From: Turnera subulata
Taxonomy: Eukaryota > Streptophyta > Magnoliopsida > Malpighiales > Passifloraceae
Assembly (NCBI GenBank): GCA_028386065.3
Contig: JAKUCV010001068.1
Span: forward strand, 494,648 to 558,647
Direction: 5' to 3'
DNA length: 64,000 nt
The translations under genes were made by a program, and so were the position numbers. A model generated the notes under the pieces. It ran no database searches, was not told the origin of the DNA, and worked only from the letters and a program-made list of their open reading frames with translations. Each line of letters begins with the position of its first letter. The stretch's first letter is position 1. This document shows positions 43,596 to 56,459 of this stretch, one piece after another.

Positions 43596-44830
43596 ACTAC
43601 CTTATTATAATTTCTTTAATTAACTCAGACTGAAAAGAAATAAAAAACTTTGCTAAGGAAAGTAAATCTCTAACCACTCAACTCTGCGGGCTGTTCATTG
43701 CGTTTTTAGAATGAAGAGCCCAATTCCATTTCCTTTGCTGAATTAAGACGAAAGCGTACGTTGCATACAGTTCTCCCACCGAAAGGTATAGTTTTGAAGG
43801 TATTTTGTTTGATAGCTGTAGTCGTGCTTTACTACGCCAATCTCAAATGATGGCATTATAAATAACACCAAAAGTTCCCATGACCGCTACATCAATGTTG
43901 ATCTTGAAAGTACTCAATAAAAGTTGTTGCCAATGAGTTATTTGTCTCTCAAAATAATTTTTTAGATGCTTAAGAACTAGCAATAAAAACAACTCTTCCT
44001 TGGCTGTCATGAGTATTTTGAAAAACCATGCAATTTAGATTTCTCTATTGAGTAATAACCCTCTTAAATATCTACACACCAAAATCACCACAAACAAGCT
44101 ACAACCAACTATAGACATAATCTTTAGAAAAATTGCATTTTATGCCAAGAATTAGGCTTAATGTTGAAACCTCTGTAGACCAAGTGCAATCCCTTAATAA
44201 ATGTAATATAGTTTTAGTCCCCGAGTTGCATGGCAAGACATATCAACAACGCTTAAGTACAACTACATTAACTCTTACTGAAATAATATTCGTGTAACTT
44301 CTCTAGGTAAAGAATCTAAATTTAGGAGAAATTTTTAATTTCTAAAGGTTCTTCCACCATGGTGTGGACCACAATGGAACAAAAAATAGTACTGGGATCT
44401 AATAAGGGTTATTATTTGGGAATCGAGTACTTAGATACTATTATTCAAGCGTCTTTGAGAGAAACGATATATAGAATCTATAAATATAAAATTTCATTCA
44501 CAATTTACTCATGAATTAATGTTGCAAAATTTTGCATCCTTATTAAGCCTTGAGACCAGTGAAGTTGCAGTGCAAGCCACTTTCTTTTGAATCAAATAAT
44601 CCTTCCAAATCAAAACCTATTGTTCATTGCTAATGAGCCGTTGAGCACCTTTTTCTAAGTGCAGCTTTCATAATACTTCTCTAGCCGTAACTAGGATTTT
44701 ATCCTATAGAAATATGTAAGAAAGAATATAAAAGGAGAATATCTCGCTTTTAGGATATGAGCGAGTAGACATTAATTTGATATCCTGTCTCCAACCTTAT
44801 TTGGCTAGGAATGCCAAATTAAAAAATCCA
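43596..44830. other. Unassigned AT-rich sequence
   Basis: I see no convincing ORF, repeat or known element in these 1.2 kb. It may be old decayed transposon or host intergenic DNA. Confidence 0.4.
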
Positions 44831-46640
44831 AGATTTTTTTTTTATGGTAATCGATTGTCTTTATTGATGAATTGCTGGAGTATTTACAAAGAAAGAATGG
44901 CCATTACAGAATGTCTAAGAGAGGAATAGCACCAGGATAAGCGATGCATAACAATGCCAAAGGAGAGAAGACTAAGTGGTGCAAATACGGATCACCCGGC
45001 CATACGACCATCCCTTGAACGTCTCTGAAGAGGAAAGGACACAACCTGATGAACACGGGAATTGAGGATGTGACATCTTGAACCACCAGCATGCTCCGGT
45101 CAGGACAACGTCAAATAATATGTCCAGAGGGGTAGTCTTGTGCTAAAAAACCAAAGAGTTACGAGCTAACCAAATGGACCAGAGCATGGAAAGGCCAAGA
45201 GCATCCCAAGCTTCCTGAGATTGTTGTGTACCAGCTAACCAAGGTCATTGCATCAGCCAAGCCTCCACGGCAGCTGAAGCCACCCAAGTCGTGCCACACC
45301 AATGGCACAAGTGCTGCCAAAGAGGGCTGATGGCGGGACAGTGAAGAAATAAGTGAGCCACATCTTCTTATGCCTGACAGAGGAAAGGAAATATAGTTTC
45401 ATTAATTTACAAGATGTCTCGATAGAACAGTACAACTTTAGTAGGAATGCCATCGCTTAGAACCGACCATAAGAAAAATTCGACCTTAGGAGGGGCCACT
45501 GATAACCAAGGGCGAGGTGGTGAGGCTGTAGTGATAGGGCGCAAAGCATTAGTGGTAGATCAAACTATGTAAGAGCCAGACTTGTCCGGAGACCAAATCC
45601 ACCTATCTACGCCGTTCGTGCATATCAACAGCCCCTCCAATTCTGCCTTAATACGATGGCAAACCTATATTTCCCAAGAGCGTAGTGCCCTCATCCAAGC
45701 ACCTGAGTCATCAGTAGAGAGGTAATCCTTTTAACAGATTTCCTATAAGGAGGCAAGCGAGAACCCAAAGACTCGAAAAATCCGATTACAAGTATCTTTT
45801 AGGCATCCCAACGAAGACCAATGGTCATGCCAAAAACTAATCCGAGTTCCGCTACCAACTTAAAACATTAGAGTAGAAGAGTGAGAACACCCAGAAAAAC
45901 CTATAAAATTCCCACTCCAACAATATTCACCCAAAGCGGGGAGGCTTTTGTGAGATCGAAACATAGTGAGAAAGCTGGAGTCTGGACAGAGCACTTAGCT
46001 TGGACAATCGGTTTCTAAAGATAGTCATCTTGTACATGAAAGCGCCATAACCACTTAAACAATAGGGACTGAATCTTCTCTAGTAGTGATTCAACACCCA
46101 AACCACCTAGTGACCTTGGGAGTGTGATCTTTGCCCAAGCAACCAGGCAAAGGTTTCGCATGTCTCCCACCCCACCCATAAAAAATCTTGTTGCAATCAC
46201 ACAAGCTTTCGTGCCACCATTGGGGACAACTTGAACAAAGAAAGGTAATACAATGACAATGATATAACACCAACCTTAGGAGAGCAGTATGGCCTGTGAA
46301 AGACAAGAATCTTCCCTTCCAAGAGTGGACTCTTGAACGAAATTCTGCCAACACCGGTTCCCAGCTTTTAACTAATCTCATATTAGCATCTAATGGCAAA
46401 CCCAAATAAGTGAAAGATAACTTCTCAGCCTTGCATAACAAGCTTCAAGCCATGAGGTTAATGTCAGCTTCCCCATATTGTTCCCCACTAAGCCATTTTT
46501 ATGGAAATTGTTGTCGAGTCTTGAAAGCAATTCAAAACACCGTAAAATCCTTTTGAGAGTCAGTAAATTGGCCGAATAAGCCGGGGAGAATAATAAAGTA
46601 TCATCCGAAAACTCCATTCTACAACCACTTTAACCACAAT
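44831..46640 (-). mobile_element. L1-type LINE remnant, 5'-truncated
   Basis: The poly(A) tail appears as a T-run at about 44833-44843, setting the 3' end. Going 5' on the minus strand: zinc-binding region of LINE RT (HLFLHCPAISPLWQHL-like residues around 45350), then the C-terminal RT region, and the RT catalytic box near 46600. The 5' half of ORF2 and all of ORF1 are absent, the usual form of LINE insertions. It may extend toward 46856, where I cannot follow it. Confidence 0.75.
46015..46617 (-). pseudogene. LINE reverse transcriptase C-terminal fragment
   Basis: Three overlapping frames together give the plant L1 ORF2 pattern: EFSDDTLLFSPAYSANLLTL (catalytic FADD box with Ser for Ala), KRILRCFELLSRLDNNFHK, then FTYLGLPLDANMRLVKSWEP, FRSRVHSWKGRFLSFTGHTA, and WAKITLPRSLGGLGVESL. 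Frameshifts at about 46420 and 46150 break it. LINE RT primes on nicked chromosomal DNA; this copy is dead. Confidence 0.8.
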
Positions 46641-46856
46641 ATGCCCTATAGCCCATTCCTGAATCTATGCTTGCTGATGTTGTGTGCTTAAGTAGCAGAT
46701 GATAAAGGGGGAGCCTCTTCACAAGCAAGCTAGCAAACTGAAAGCAGTCTTTCATGAACTGCTTAGTCTAATTCCGAAGAAAGACTGTTGGCAACAGTGG
46801 GAGACATTTCTTTGGCCCCCTTCAAAAGGATGTAAAAAGAGGAAGGCCTTTTTGGG

Positions 46857-48488
46857 TGTAACGTCCTGATTTTTCATAATTAATATATGAAATTTCAGGA
46901 ATTTTAATTCCAATTTTACCCTCAAGATATTTTCGAGTTGTTGGACAAGAAATATACCTTTTTTTTTTTTTGGAATTAATTCTTTTATGATAGATTCTTT
47001 CCTGAGTTGAGCCTTCGTTGGAGTTTAACCGGATTTTGGAGTTGGAACTTAGGTTTTGGTATAGATTTATCAAAACTACGTCGTTTTGAGGATTCAAGGG
47101 GAAAAAAAAGTAATACAAACAAACATACATTGACTGGGTTGGGCAGGTTGACCATGTCTAAGTGGAACGACAGGTCGTTGAGCTCAGCCGGCCAAACCCT
47201 AGCCAACTCTTTTCACCTCACTTCTTTTCTTTTTTTTTTTAATTTTTCTCTTTTTTGTTCGCCGTCGCTCGTTCTCTCTCTCTCATCTCCATCCTCGCTT
47301 CTCTCTCCCTTTAACACCCTCAACCGCCACCATCACCCCATCTCTTCTCATCCTTTTCCTCTTCTCGGGCTACCGCACAACCAAGCAAGGAATCTGTCAT
47401 CGTCGCCTTGCCGTCGTCCGAGTTCTTGGTGTGATGGATTACCGCTCGGGGTTCTTGAGGTCGAGCTCAAATCTGCCGCCGTCGCGACGTGGAGGTAAGC
47501 AACCAACCTTTCTTCCCGTTTTTGCTCTCTTGCCTCTCCTCAGTCTCGGCTTTAATCGATTGTTTGGTTGTTGCTTGGTGTTCCTTGGTGGCGGCTTTGT
47601 GGTTGTTGTTTGCTTGGGCCGATGGATCTGGTTGTTGCTGCTGGTGATCGGGTCCTTGCCGCCGCTGTGCAAGTGATAGTTCCCAGTGGAGAGAGAGCGA
47701 GCCTAGGAGGAGGTTTGCTATAGGAATCTGAGACTTCGGGGTGTCGGGTTACATCTCGGGTAAGCCTCCAGACCTTGTTCTCCTCATCTCCTTTCTTCTC
47801 GCCGAGTTGTGACCGGGGTTGAGATTTATGGTGGCGGGCTGTTGTGGTTGTTGATTTTCGAGCAGAGTTCTGTGGCTCGGGTTGTGTTTTGGAGGGGTAC
47901 AAGGCCTTGCCGTGGGTTTACTGCTGCGTGGACAGATTTCCTTTTTTCGGTAAGAATTCTGGCAGCCTTTCTCGCTTATGTCTTCATTCTTAATGCCCGG
48001 TTGCTATAAGTTGTTCTGTGTGTGATTGGCGTGTTATGGTTGTTGACAGTTCGTGGTGAACTTTCTCCGGCGAGAGTTGATCGGATTCCGGCAAGTTGGA
48101 GTTTTCCGGCATCTTGAGCTTCTGTTTCGGGGTGGCAGTTCGTTCTTCGGCTTTAAGGGTACCTTGTCTAATGCATCTTTAAATTCCGTGCATGACATGT
48201 ACCATAATCTTCGGATTGGATTATGTACGTAAAATACACATAGTAGAAACCGAGAGCGGGGAGTGAGTAACAAGTGGCCAGTTTGTCCGACGCGGGTAGA
48301 TTCTCTAGGACGGTAATTCAGGGCTCGGGTAAACCCTTCAACCGGGAATTAGACAAATTGGGCTCAGGCCCAGTAATGTGATGTTATGACCAACATAACT
48401 ATTTGGATTCAATTAAGTGATGGGCTTTAAGCCCAAGGACACAGATGGTTTTAAATGATGGGTTTTGAGTGTGGGCTTTAGGCCCAGC
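46857..48488 (+). mobile_element. 5' LTR of element D, part 1
   Basis: It shares the LTR layout of the Tekay-like elements: TGTAACGTCC start, TACGTCGTTTTG (47077), and a pyrimidine-rich stretch (47220-47330). CCAGC (48484-48488) is the target duplication of the solo LTR. Confidence 0.8.
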
Positions 48489-51400
48489 TGAAACACCTGT
48501 GTCCCAATTTAACAATAAAGTACTTAAACACAAGAAAATTACCAAAACACCCCTGAAACCTGGGACACGAAATCCAATATCAAAAACATTATCCAAAATT
48601 CTTAATAAAACGAGATGTCATAAAGAACAAAACAATTCGGCTTAACATGCCACAAGACAACCCGGCATCCTGCCGAAACATCATCAATATCAAATCCCGG
48701 CAACCCGCTGATAATGTAATCAAAATCAATGGTGACATCTCAAATAAACCCAATGCAGCGGAAGTTAAGATAAAATATAAAATAGCAAAAGTATATGATA
48801 TGCATGCCGGCTCTATGGATCCAACCGGGAAATCAAGCACAGCTACCTGCTGAGATAACCTCGTCCGTTCTCCGGGAAAGGAAGAAAGAGACTGCACGCT
48901 ATCTATGAGTCTGAAAAACAACGTTGGCGATTATGTGAGTCGCCTACTCAGTGAGCAGTATAAATCTAGTTATGTAGGTGTGCAGAACAAGTCCGAAAGG
49001 AAAGAAGAGGTACAAGACAAGTAAGCAACATACGACAAACAGTACTAACATGCCAAGACATTCAAGCAAACAGTTCATTATTCTCCATCTGTTGTGTATT
49101 AAGTTTTCTTAGTATAAATTTATTATTCAGGGCCCCCTACTGTGTGCGTCGAGCTCGGTCCCGTCTCATGAGACAACCAGGCATAAGCCCAAATAAAACC
49201 AGGCACGAAGCCCAACATATCCATAGAGAGAGAGAGAGAGACAGAGAGAAAGAGGGTGGTAGAAAGGGGGAGGTAGAAGGAGGGAGGTAGAACCGGTCAT
49301 TACAGACCCATATGCAAATCCGCATATCACATGCTATCCCGCATGCAAACCCGAGGGGTATCACTTTCCGCTCGAACCAACCGGTCATCAGCACACAGTA
49401 GCTTAACTTCTACTGTACATTATTCTTATTCACACATTATGAGTTCATGTGTGCCAAGAGATTGTGTTTTAACAGGGTAGTGTGATAAATAAACTCAATC
49501 CAATAACCGGGTCTTCGACCCACAATACATCACACAAAACACCCAGAATCACACCACATGTTATAAACCATAACAATCCAAATATCCAGCTCATAAGCAA
49601 ATGGTACACTTAGGCACACAATACGGATCACAGCATGTTAGCAAACAGGCATGCAACTCAAACAAACCATTCCAACAAGCTCATGCATACAAACATAAAA
49701 AGACGTATAAAGTCACCTCAACGACGATTGTCCTGTGGAGCTTTTCCCAAAACAGATCCTCCAGCTCCCGAGGTGTTACCCGTGCCTGAATACCGGCACA
49801 CACAACAAATTACAAACAATTACGATAAAAACGTGCATGCATGTAACTATAATGCTCAACTGAGTTAAACCCGTCCCTAGTTAGCCAATTATGAAACTCC
49901 CGGGTCTAAACCCGACACGATGTTCTCTCGCCGAAACTCCGAGTATCGGGACCTAAGGTTCACCGGGCTTAAGCCCAACTAAGTCCAAGAGTAGTTTCTG
50001 GGTCTAAGGCCCACTCATTATGTTCTTTACGAATTCCCGGCCTAAAGCCCAATCTAAGTCCAATCTCGATTTCCGGGCCTAAAGCCCACTCCCTTAAGTC
50101 CTTAGTTAACCAAGCATAGGATTGGGCTCAAAGCCTGTTACTTAAGTCCAAGGTCAATCTAAGCCCAAAGGTTCCCGGCCTATGGTTCTACCCGTGTCGT
50201 TAAATTCCCGGCTATACATACACATAACCCCGCATACGGTATTCCACTAAATAACTTAAATCCCGATACAACAATTATTTCTACATTAATTATTACATGC
50301 CATGAATGAGATTAAAACTCCAAATTACACATCGGAACAATACCGTTTAATGCCGGAATAAAAACCCGAGCCTTCGCCGGAAAATTCCCGAGCCTTCGCC
50401 GGATTCCGGTCAACTCGCCGGAAAACACCCAAAAACCACTAGATCGACCCCAACAAATCTGCCAACATGCATCGACCATCCATTCAACAATCCAGCAACA
50501 CAAACCTTGACAAAAGAAACAGGAAGGGTCGCATTCCTTACCCGGAAGCTTACTGCCGGAACCGAATCTGCCCGGATTTGTAGAACAGCAGCAACCCCAA
50601 CGAACAACTCACTGCCACCGAACCACAGCAGCAAAAATTCAAAACAAACCTCTCTCACACGTTTTCTGCCGAAACGACACACACGAACAACCTGCCGGAA
50701 CCATCACAGCCACAGCACGCCGGCGACGACCAACGACGCACGCACACGCACCATCCACCACCAACACCCAAATCGACATCAACCCCAAAAAGAAACAAAA
50801 GGAAACCAACAACAACATCAATCCCGCAAGCTGAGACGAAGGAGAAACGAAAGCAAAGGGGGGTCAAACTTACCGGCAACGTGAGGAAGACAGGAGCGAT
50901 TCCCGTCCACGCGCAGTGCTCCTCGTCGCGCCCGGCCTGACCACACTCGGTCCCCTCTGCAACTCGCGACGGCGACGGAGACCTGAGGGAAAGAGAAAAC
51001 GACGGGCGTGGGGATAGGAGGTTGATGTGTAGACGAAGACGAGAGAGAGAGAGAGGGAGAGAGGGAGAGAAGAGAAGAGAGAGAGAAAAGGAAGAAGGAG
51101 AAGGGAGGTAGGAGGAGGCGGCGAGGAGAAAGAGAAAGAAAAAGAAAGGAGGAGAAGAGAAGAAAAAAAAAAAAGAAAAAGAGGGAATCGGGCTAGGGTT
51201 GGCCGCCCTAGTGGACGACCCGTCGTCCGCTTAGGCGCGGTCAATCCCCTGCCTGGTCAACGCCTTCAATTTTTTTTTTTAAACAGTTTCCAAAACGACG
51301 TAGTTTCACTAGTACCCACGTTAATCTTCGCGTTTCACCCCGATCTCTAATCTGTTTCCCACGGGACCCGAACCATGAACACTACCAACCTAAAATTGAC

Positions 51401-51519
51401 ATTTCCAAGGCATAATAATTTATTTCCTAGACTAAAACTCGAAAATACCTCATGGGTAAAATTGGAATAAAAATTCCGAAAATCCCGAAAATCAAATTAT
51501 GAAAATCCGGGGCATTAGA
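48489..51519 (-). mobile_element. Full-length solo LTR of the Tekay-like family
   Basis: The 3031-bp LTR in minus orientation runs from TGAAACACCTGTGTCCC to GGCATTAGA; the expected terminal ACA has changed. Flanks are CCAGC (48484-48488) and CCAGT (51520-51524), one mismatch. It serves as the reference for the damaged LTRs at 4454 and 12990. It contains a (GA)n run near 49225-49245 and a second purine tract at 51035-51185. Frames such as 50507-50884 are low-complexity LTR sequence and not genes. Confidence 0.87.
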
Positions 51520-51524
51520 CCAGT

Positions 51525-52561
51525 GACCATGAGGATTTTTAGCTGGATTATGATTTTGGACTTAGTGGTCCTTGAGCCTGTGAACCATCGGCCGTGACTT
51601 GGAACTATAGTTTTGGTGAATGGAAGTAGATTAGTCGGGCTGGATTTAACTCACGGTTGCATTGCACAAGCTTGTATAATTTATTTACTGTTGAATATCT
51701 TTGTGAGATATGGTGTCTATGTGTATATGCGTGAGACATAATTCAGGAACGGCTGGTACTAGTGGTGGACAGACAGAGCGCCATCACAATTGAGGTGACT
51801 CTATAAGACTTATATGCTTGTATGCGAATACCTGTTGGTATGGTTAGATAGTGCTACTTGCTAAGTGTATTGCATGCTGTTGACTGTGTTATGCCTGTGC
51901 TTATGTGTTATGATGATATGATGATACCTTATGAGCTGATATGCGATTTGTATGATATGAGTGTTGTTTTGCTAATATCATGTATTTGTGTGAGCCTTAA
52001 GCTCGGTTTAGAGACCATCTTTGGTGGCACACCACCTGCATACACGCTACGTGAAACACCTCTAACTTAAGGCATAACTGATAATATATGATTCAAAATA
52101 ATATAATTTCTACTGTGGGGCTGTTGACCAGTAGCACCGAGAGGGAGAGAGGGTACCCCTCGGGTCCTGTTATTATAGTGAATTGTATTCACAGAGACGG
52201 CGAGGAGGGAATTGATGGGTACGCCCTGGGTTAGTATATTAGTGAGAGTACCCCTCACAGAGCTGGCGCCTTGGGGATTTGTCGGGTGTACCTCTTGGTT
52301 ATTTGATATTAATCATTTCCTTTGGTGAGAGCACCCCTAACAGAGCTGGTGGGTGTGCCCCAAGATTTTGTATTGTAATTCGTTTGAGGAGAGCACCCCT
52401 CCTAGAGTTGTCGGCCACTTGTTTGTTAGTGATTTTCTTTGTCGGAACTTACCCATTCTGGTGTGTTGAAATTTATACTGTATATATATATATATATGTT
52501 TATATTTGGGCATACGCCTTGGGGAGCTGGCCAGTCGCTACCGCGCCCGACGCACACAGTA
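51525..52561 (+). mobile_element. 5' LTR of element D, part 2, with internal tandem repeats
   Basis: It continues the LTR to the ACGCACACAGTAG block. Between 52140 and 52410, words of the form GAGAGNACCCCTC...AGAGCTGG and GGGTGYRCCYYKGG alternate with a period of about 65-80 bp. An (AT)n run lies at 52480-52497. Confidence 0.7.
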
Positions 52562-53694
52562 GACCAAGTGCAGACGATTTGCGAATGCCCTACGCCACAC
52601 CTTGGGGGCAGCTATGGCTAGTGGGAAGCACAAGACCTATGATGCAATTTGTGAGGCTGCAGTTGACACGGAGAGGATCCTTTTGGTAGCACAGCAGGCT
52701 CGAGCAGCTGGGCAGAAGAAGCGGGATTCTTCTTTTCTGGATAGTGGTAGTCAGCCAAAGAGGCAGTATACAACTTCTAGTGGTGGTTACTCGGGTGGTT
52801 CTTATTTCTGTGGGTCTAAGAAGAACTGGGGAGGTGGCTACCGAGGCGGAACAGGTAGATCGTGGGGTGACCAATCGCATCAAAATGTGTCCCGTGGACA
52901 GGATGTTTCAGAGCGCCCTCCACTCAAGTGCTGGGGTTGTTGGAAGTTCGGCCACATTAGGCCCAACTGTCCCGAGAAGTCTAGTGGTGGATCTCAGTAC
53001 ACGGTTCAGAGTTTTGTAGCTTAGAGCTCAGGCAGGGGCAATGGTTACAGAGGTCGTGGTCGTGGTAATGGATCTGGGGGCAGAGGTGGAGCGACGCAGG
53101 CGGCTACACCTCGAGTCTATGCCATCACCAGAGAGGAGGCTCCTGATGCTCCAGAGGTCATTGGAGGTATATTTATAGTTTTTGGTCATCGTGCACATGT
53201 TTTGGTTGATCTAGGTTCTACATATTCCTTTATTTCATGTGCATACATGACTAGACATGATTGTGATGATGATGACCTAGGTAGACCCTTGAGAGTTCGG
53301 TTACCTACAGGTGGTATAGTTAGTGTAGATCGGGTATGTAGGAATGTATCTGTTGAGTATGATGGTGAGTGCTTTCCTATTGATCTTAGTGTTATGGGTT
53401 TGAGTGAGTTCGATGTGATTCTTGGCAACGATTGGTTGTCTAGACACCAAGTAGTGGTAGATTGCCGAACCAAGGAAGTGGCATTGTGTTCTCTTTTAGG
53501 GCATAGATTGTTGTTTGTTGGGGAACGGAGAGCTCTTTCTACTTGTTGTATATCAGCCATGCAGGCTTTCAGGATGATCCGGGAAGGATGTGATGCGTTC
53601 CTTGCCCATGTGGTGGACTCTACGGTACCAGTGTCGGGTTTGGAGGATATTCCGATAGTGAGGAAATTTCCAGATGTTTTCCCCGACGAGTTAC
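52562..53694 (+). pseudogene. Chromovirus gag C-terminus and protease (element D)
   Basis: It aligns with 8940-10060 of the first Tekay-like element. It enters gag at TKCRRFANALRH-like residues, then has a G/S-rich linker, a CCHC knuckle CWGCWKFGHIRPNC (about 52930), a TAG at 53022, PRVYAITREEAPDAPEVIGG, the protease region VDLGSTYSFISC (Asp kept, second residue Leu) and FDVILGNDWLSRHQVVVDC. It stops at VFPDEL, where copia copy 3 is inserted (left flank GTTAC). RT and integrase are not in the window. Confidence 0.83.
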
Positions 53695-55216
53695 TGTAAG
53701 TATCCGGGCAGGCAAACTGACAATCAAATGCAATAACATACGCAGCGAAAAACCGGATACACACGGAGGATCCAAGAGAAGGGTAGCTAAACCGAATAAC
53801 AATTTTTACGTACCTGAATCGGTTGAGGTCTTTCACCCAACTATAAGGACGAATCAGCAAGAGCCGGACAGAAATCCTGCCCCTCTACGGTATCCACATG
53901 AACCGTCGATGACTAGCAGGAAACCATCTCACGATCTCCAACCCGAGCTCTCCCGAATAGCAGTGCTAGCTGCGGGTTTCCGAGAGTTGTGTGGTGTTTT
54001 GTGTTCTTCTTTCTTTCTCAAAGAATGAAGGGGTGAGTGTGTGTTCTTGATGCTCTGAAAAATCAGAATTCAAGGTGTAGAGTAATCTGATTACTCACTC
54101 CAATAAATGCATAGATTATTAGAGACAAGAATGGCCAACATAATGGTCCATCCAACATGATTAAGATTCCACCACTATCTAGTCTAATCATGTCTCCACT
54201 ATGCACTAATGGGATTACACATCACGTGCCATCAGGTTTGGCTCAATAATTCTGACAATTAGTGAATCAATCCAGCCCAAAATGACCCTGGTCCAACCAC
54301 GGTCCAACCACAGTCCAACCATACCTGGTCGAACCATGGTCCAACCACGGTTCAACCACCTCCTTGAATCAACGATTCTAAGTGTGTGACCCTGTAGGCA
54401 CTTGTAACGTCCGGCAATAATTGTAAACTCATTTACAATTATAAGCAAAGAGCGGCGTCTAGCAACATATCATTGCTACCCGAACGACAAGATCAGTACT
54501 GATTCAATATGCCTCGTAAACATGTCATCGTCCCTTTGTCCCATTATCAAGATTAAACACGAGACATGGAATATGTCAATCTCGCATATGTTTAATCTCA
54601 GTTTCTTGATCCTCTAGCTAACTGTGTAAAACGGATACTAATGATATCACCATATGATAATCCGAGCACGGCCGTGCACTTATAGTTCAACTCTATCAAG
54701 AAACCAACCAATAATATACCTGTTATATGGGTTGGACGAATCCCCTCTGGATCATACAAAACCCACTACACATTTATCATATACCCAATGATTACACTAA
54801 GTCTACTCATTTACGGAATAGCCAAGAGTAATATCAAAGTATACGACTCATATGTTGGGAAGCTTGATGACCACAGGTCTAAGGACAATACATATAAGAA
54901 CCGCTAATGACAATCATATAACATTCCACGTAGCGTTCTTATGTGGGTCGGTCCAGTCCACAAGTTCTCTAACTTGTACCCGTATGTAGAATTCATATCA
55001 CATATAATTCTCAACATACGCTAGTCTTAATTTATTATTACAACCCATCCATAATAATAATCGACTAGGGACATTTAAGAATATATAAATATTGTAGGAT
55101 TATAAATATGTTCAAGCGTTTATCTCATAAACGATATTTATTGGAATAACCTTAATGTGTATACATGATTACAAACAAACATCCATTGATTGGCTTTTGG
55201 GCATATTACACTAACA
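53695..55216 (-). mobile_element. 3' LTR of copia copy 3
   Basis: The 1522-bp LTR runs TGTAAGTATCCGGGC to ACACTAACA. Its hairpin near 54417-54443 is shorter than in copy 1, but both arms lost the same bases, so pairing is kept (ATAATTGTAAA / TTTACAATTAT). Confidence 0.87.
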
Positions 55217-55332
55217 ATCTCCCACTTGCACTAAAGCCAATCATACATGTTTCTAATACCAATGGACGCAGCATGACCATCATGCTTCTGCTATGTGAGC
55301 GGCTTAGTCAACGGATCTGCTACATTGTTTTC

Positions 55333-55735
55333 GGAATAAAGGAAATATTGGTACCTGTACTCGCCCTCAATTTGAAATTTGGTACCTGTACTGAAAATCC
55401 ATGATTTTTGGTACCTGTACTACGCAAGATTCATGGTTTTTGGTACTTCCGGCATCGGAAGATAACCGGAGATACGTGTCAACATACGATATGCCCACGT
55501 ACGGGTCGGATTTTCAGACGGATCCGGGCGAGGCTGGGCAAACCGGGTGTAATGGGACACACAATCTACGTGGGCATATCATATGTTAACACGTGTCTCT
55601 GGTTATCTTCCGATGCCGGAAGTACCAAAAACCATGAATTTTGCGTAGTACAGGTACCAAAAATCATGAATTTTCAGTACAGGTACCAAATTCCAAATTG
55701 AGGGCGAGTACAGGTACCAATATTTCCTTTATTCC
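55333..55735. mobile_element. Fold-back MITE, Mutator-like
   Basis: The 403-bp insertion is almost entirely inverted repeat: arms about 55333-55502 and 55567-55735 around a ~64-base loop. Terminal bases GGAATAAAGGAAATATTGG are matched exactly at the other end. Each arm holds three copies of GGTACCTGTACT (55350, 55381, 55410; inverted at 55648, 55676, 55707). Flanks CATTGTTTTC (55323-55332) and CATTGTTCTC (55736-55745) form a 10-bp target duplication with one mismatch, in the range of Mutator-like elements. It has no coding capacity and sits between PPT and RNase H of copia copy 3. Confidence 0.88.
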
Positions 55736-55745
55736 CATTGTTCTC

Positions 55746-56400
55746 AGATGAAACTCTGCACAGTCTGACATCGCCTCTATCTATGATCTCTCTAATAAGA
55801 TGATAGCGTCGGAGAATATGTTTGGATCTCTGGTGGTATCTAGGTTCCTGGGCCTGTGCAATTGTCCTATTGTTATCACAATACAGCTCAATCGGACTCT
55901 CAATGCTCGGAATTACCCCAAGTTCAGTTACGAACTTCTTGATCCAAACAGCCTCTTTCGCCGCATCTGAGGCAGCAATGTACTCACCCTCGGTTGTAGA
56001 ATCGGCAACTGTCTCTTGCTTTGAACTCTTCCAGTATACAGCACCACCTCCAAGACAAAACACATAACCTGACTCCGATCTAAAATCATCCCTATCGGTT
56101 TGGAAGCTAGCATCTGTGTAGCCCTTTACAACAAGCTCATCCACGCTTCCGTAAACCAGGAATGCATCCTTAGTCCTTCTCAAGTACTTAAGGATGTTCT
56201 TAACCGCTGTCCAGTGACTCTCACCGGGATCAGCTTGATATCTACTTGTGACACTCAAAGCATAAGCGGCATCCGGTCGAGTACATAGCATGGCATACAT
56301 GATAGATCCTATTGCAGAAGCATAAGGAATCTTACTCATCCGCTCTCTCTCCTTAGTCGTACTAGGACATCGACTCTTTGAGAGAGCTACGCCATATGAC
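55746..56400 (-). pseudogene. Copia RNase H (copy 3)
   Basis: It parallels 31620-32346: SKIPYASAIGSIMYAMLCTR, YTDASFQTDRDDFRSESGYV, EGEYIAASDAAKEAVWIKKF, ELYCDNNRTIAQAQEP. The C-terminal end is cut by the MITE. It is in frame with RT but separated by stops near 56430 and 56457. Confidence 0.85.
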
Positions 56401-56459
56401 AAGGGCAAGAATCCTTTCTTGGAATCTTACATGCTAAACCTCTTTAGCACCTTGTCAAT

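Larger units (their letters stand above)
46857..53694 (+). mobile_element. Tekay-like element 'D', truncated and interrupted
   Basis: The LTR starts TGTAACGTCCTGATTTTTC at 46857 and runs to 48488; it is split by a solo LTR and resumes near 51525. At about 52562 it passes directly from the ACGCACACAGTAG block of the LTR into the middle of gag, so the LTR end, primer-binding site and gag N-terminus are deleted. gag-protease continues to 53694, where a copia element enters. The remainder is not in the window. Confidence 0.8.

Noticed and set aside
43596..44830. Possible host gene between the Athila-like LTR and the LINE
   Set aside because: No ORF, splice-like structure or protein similarity that I can recognise; left as unassigned.
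50507..50884. 125-codon threonine/histidine/asparagine-rich frame
   Set aside because: It is inside the 3.0-kb solo LTR, low in complexity, and has overlapping open frames on the other strand.
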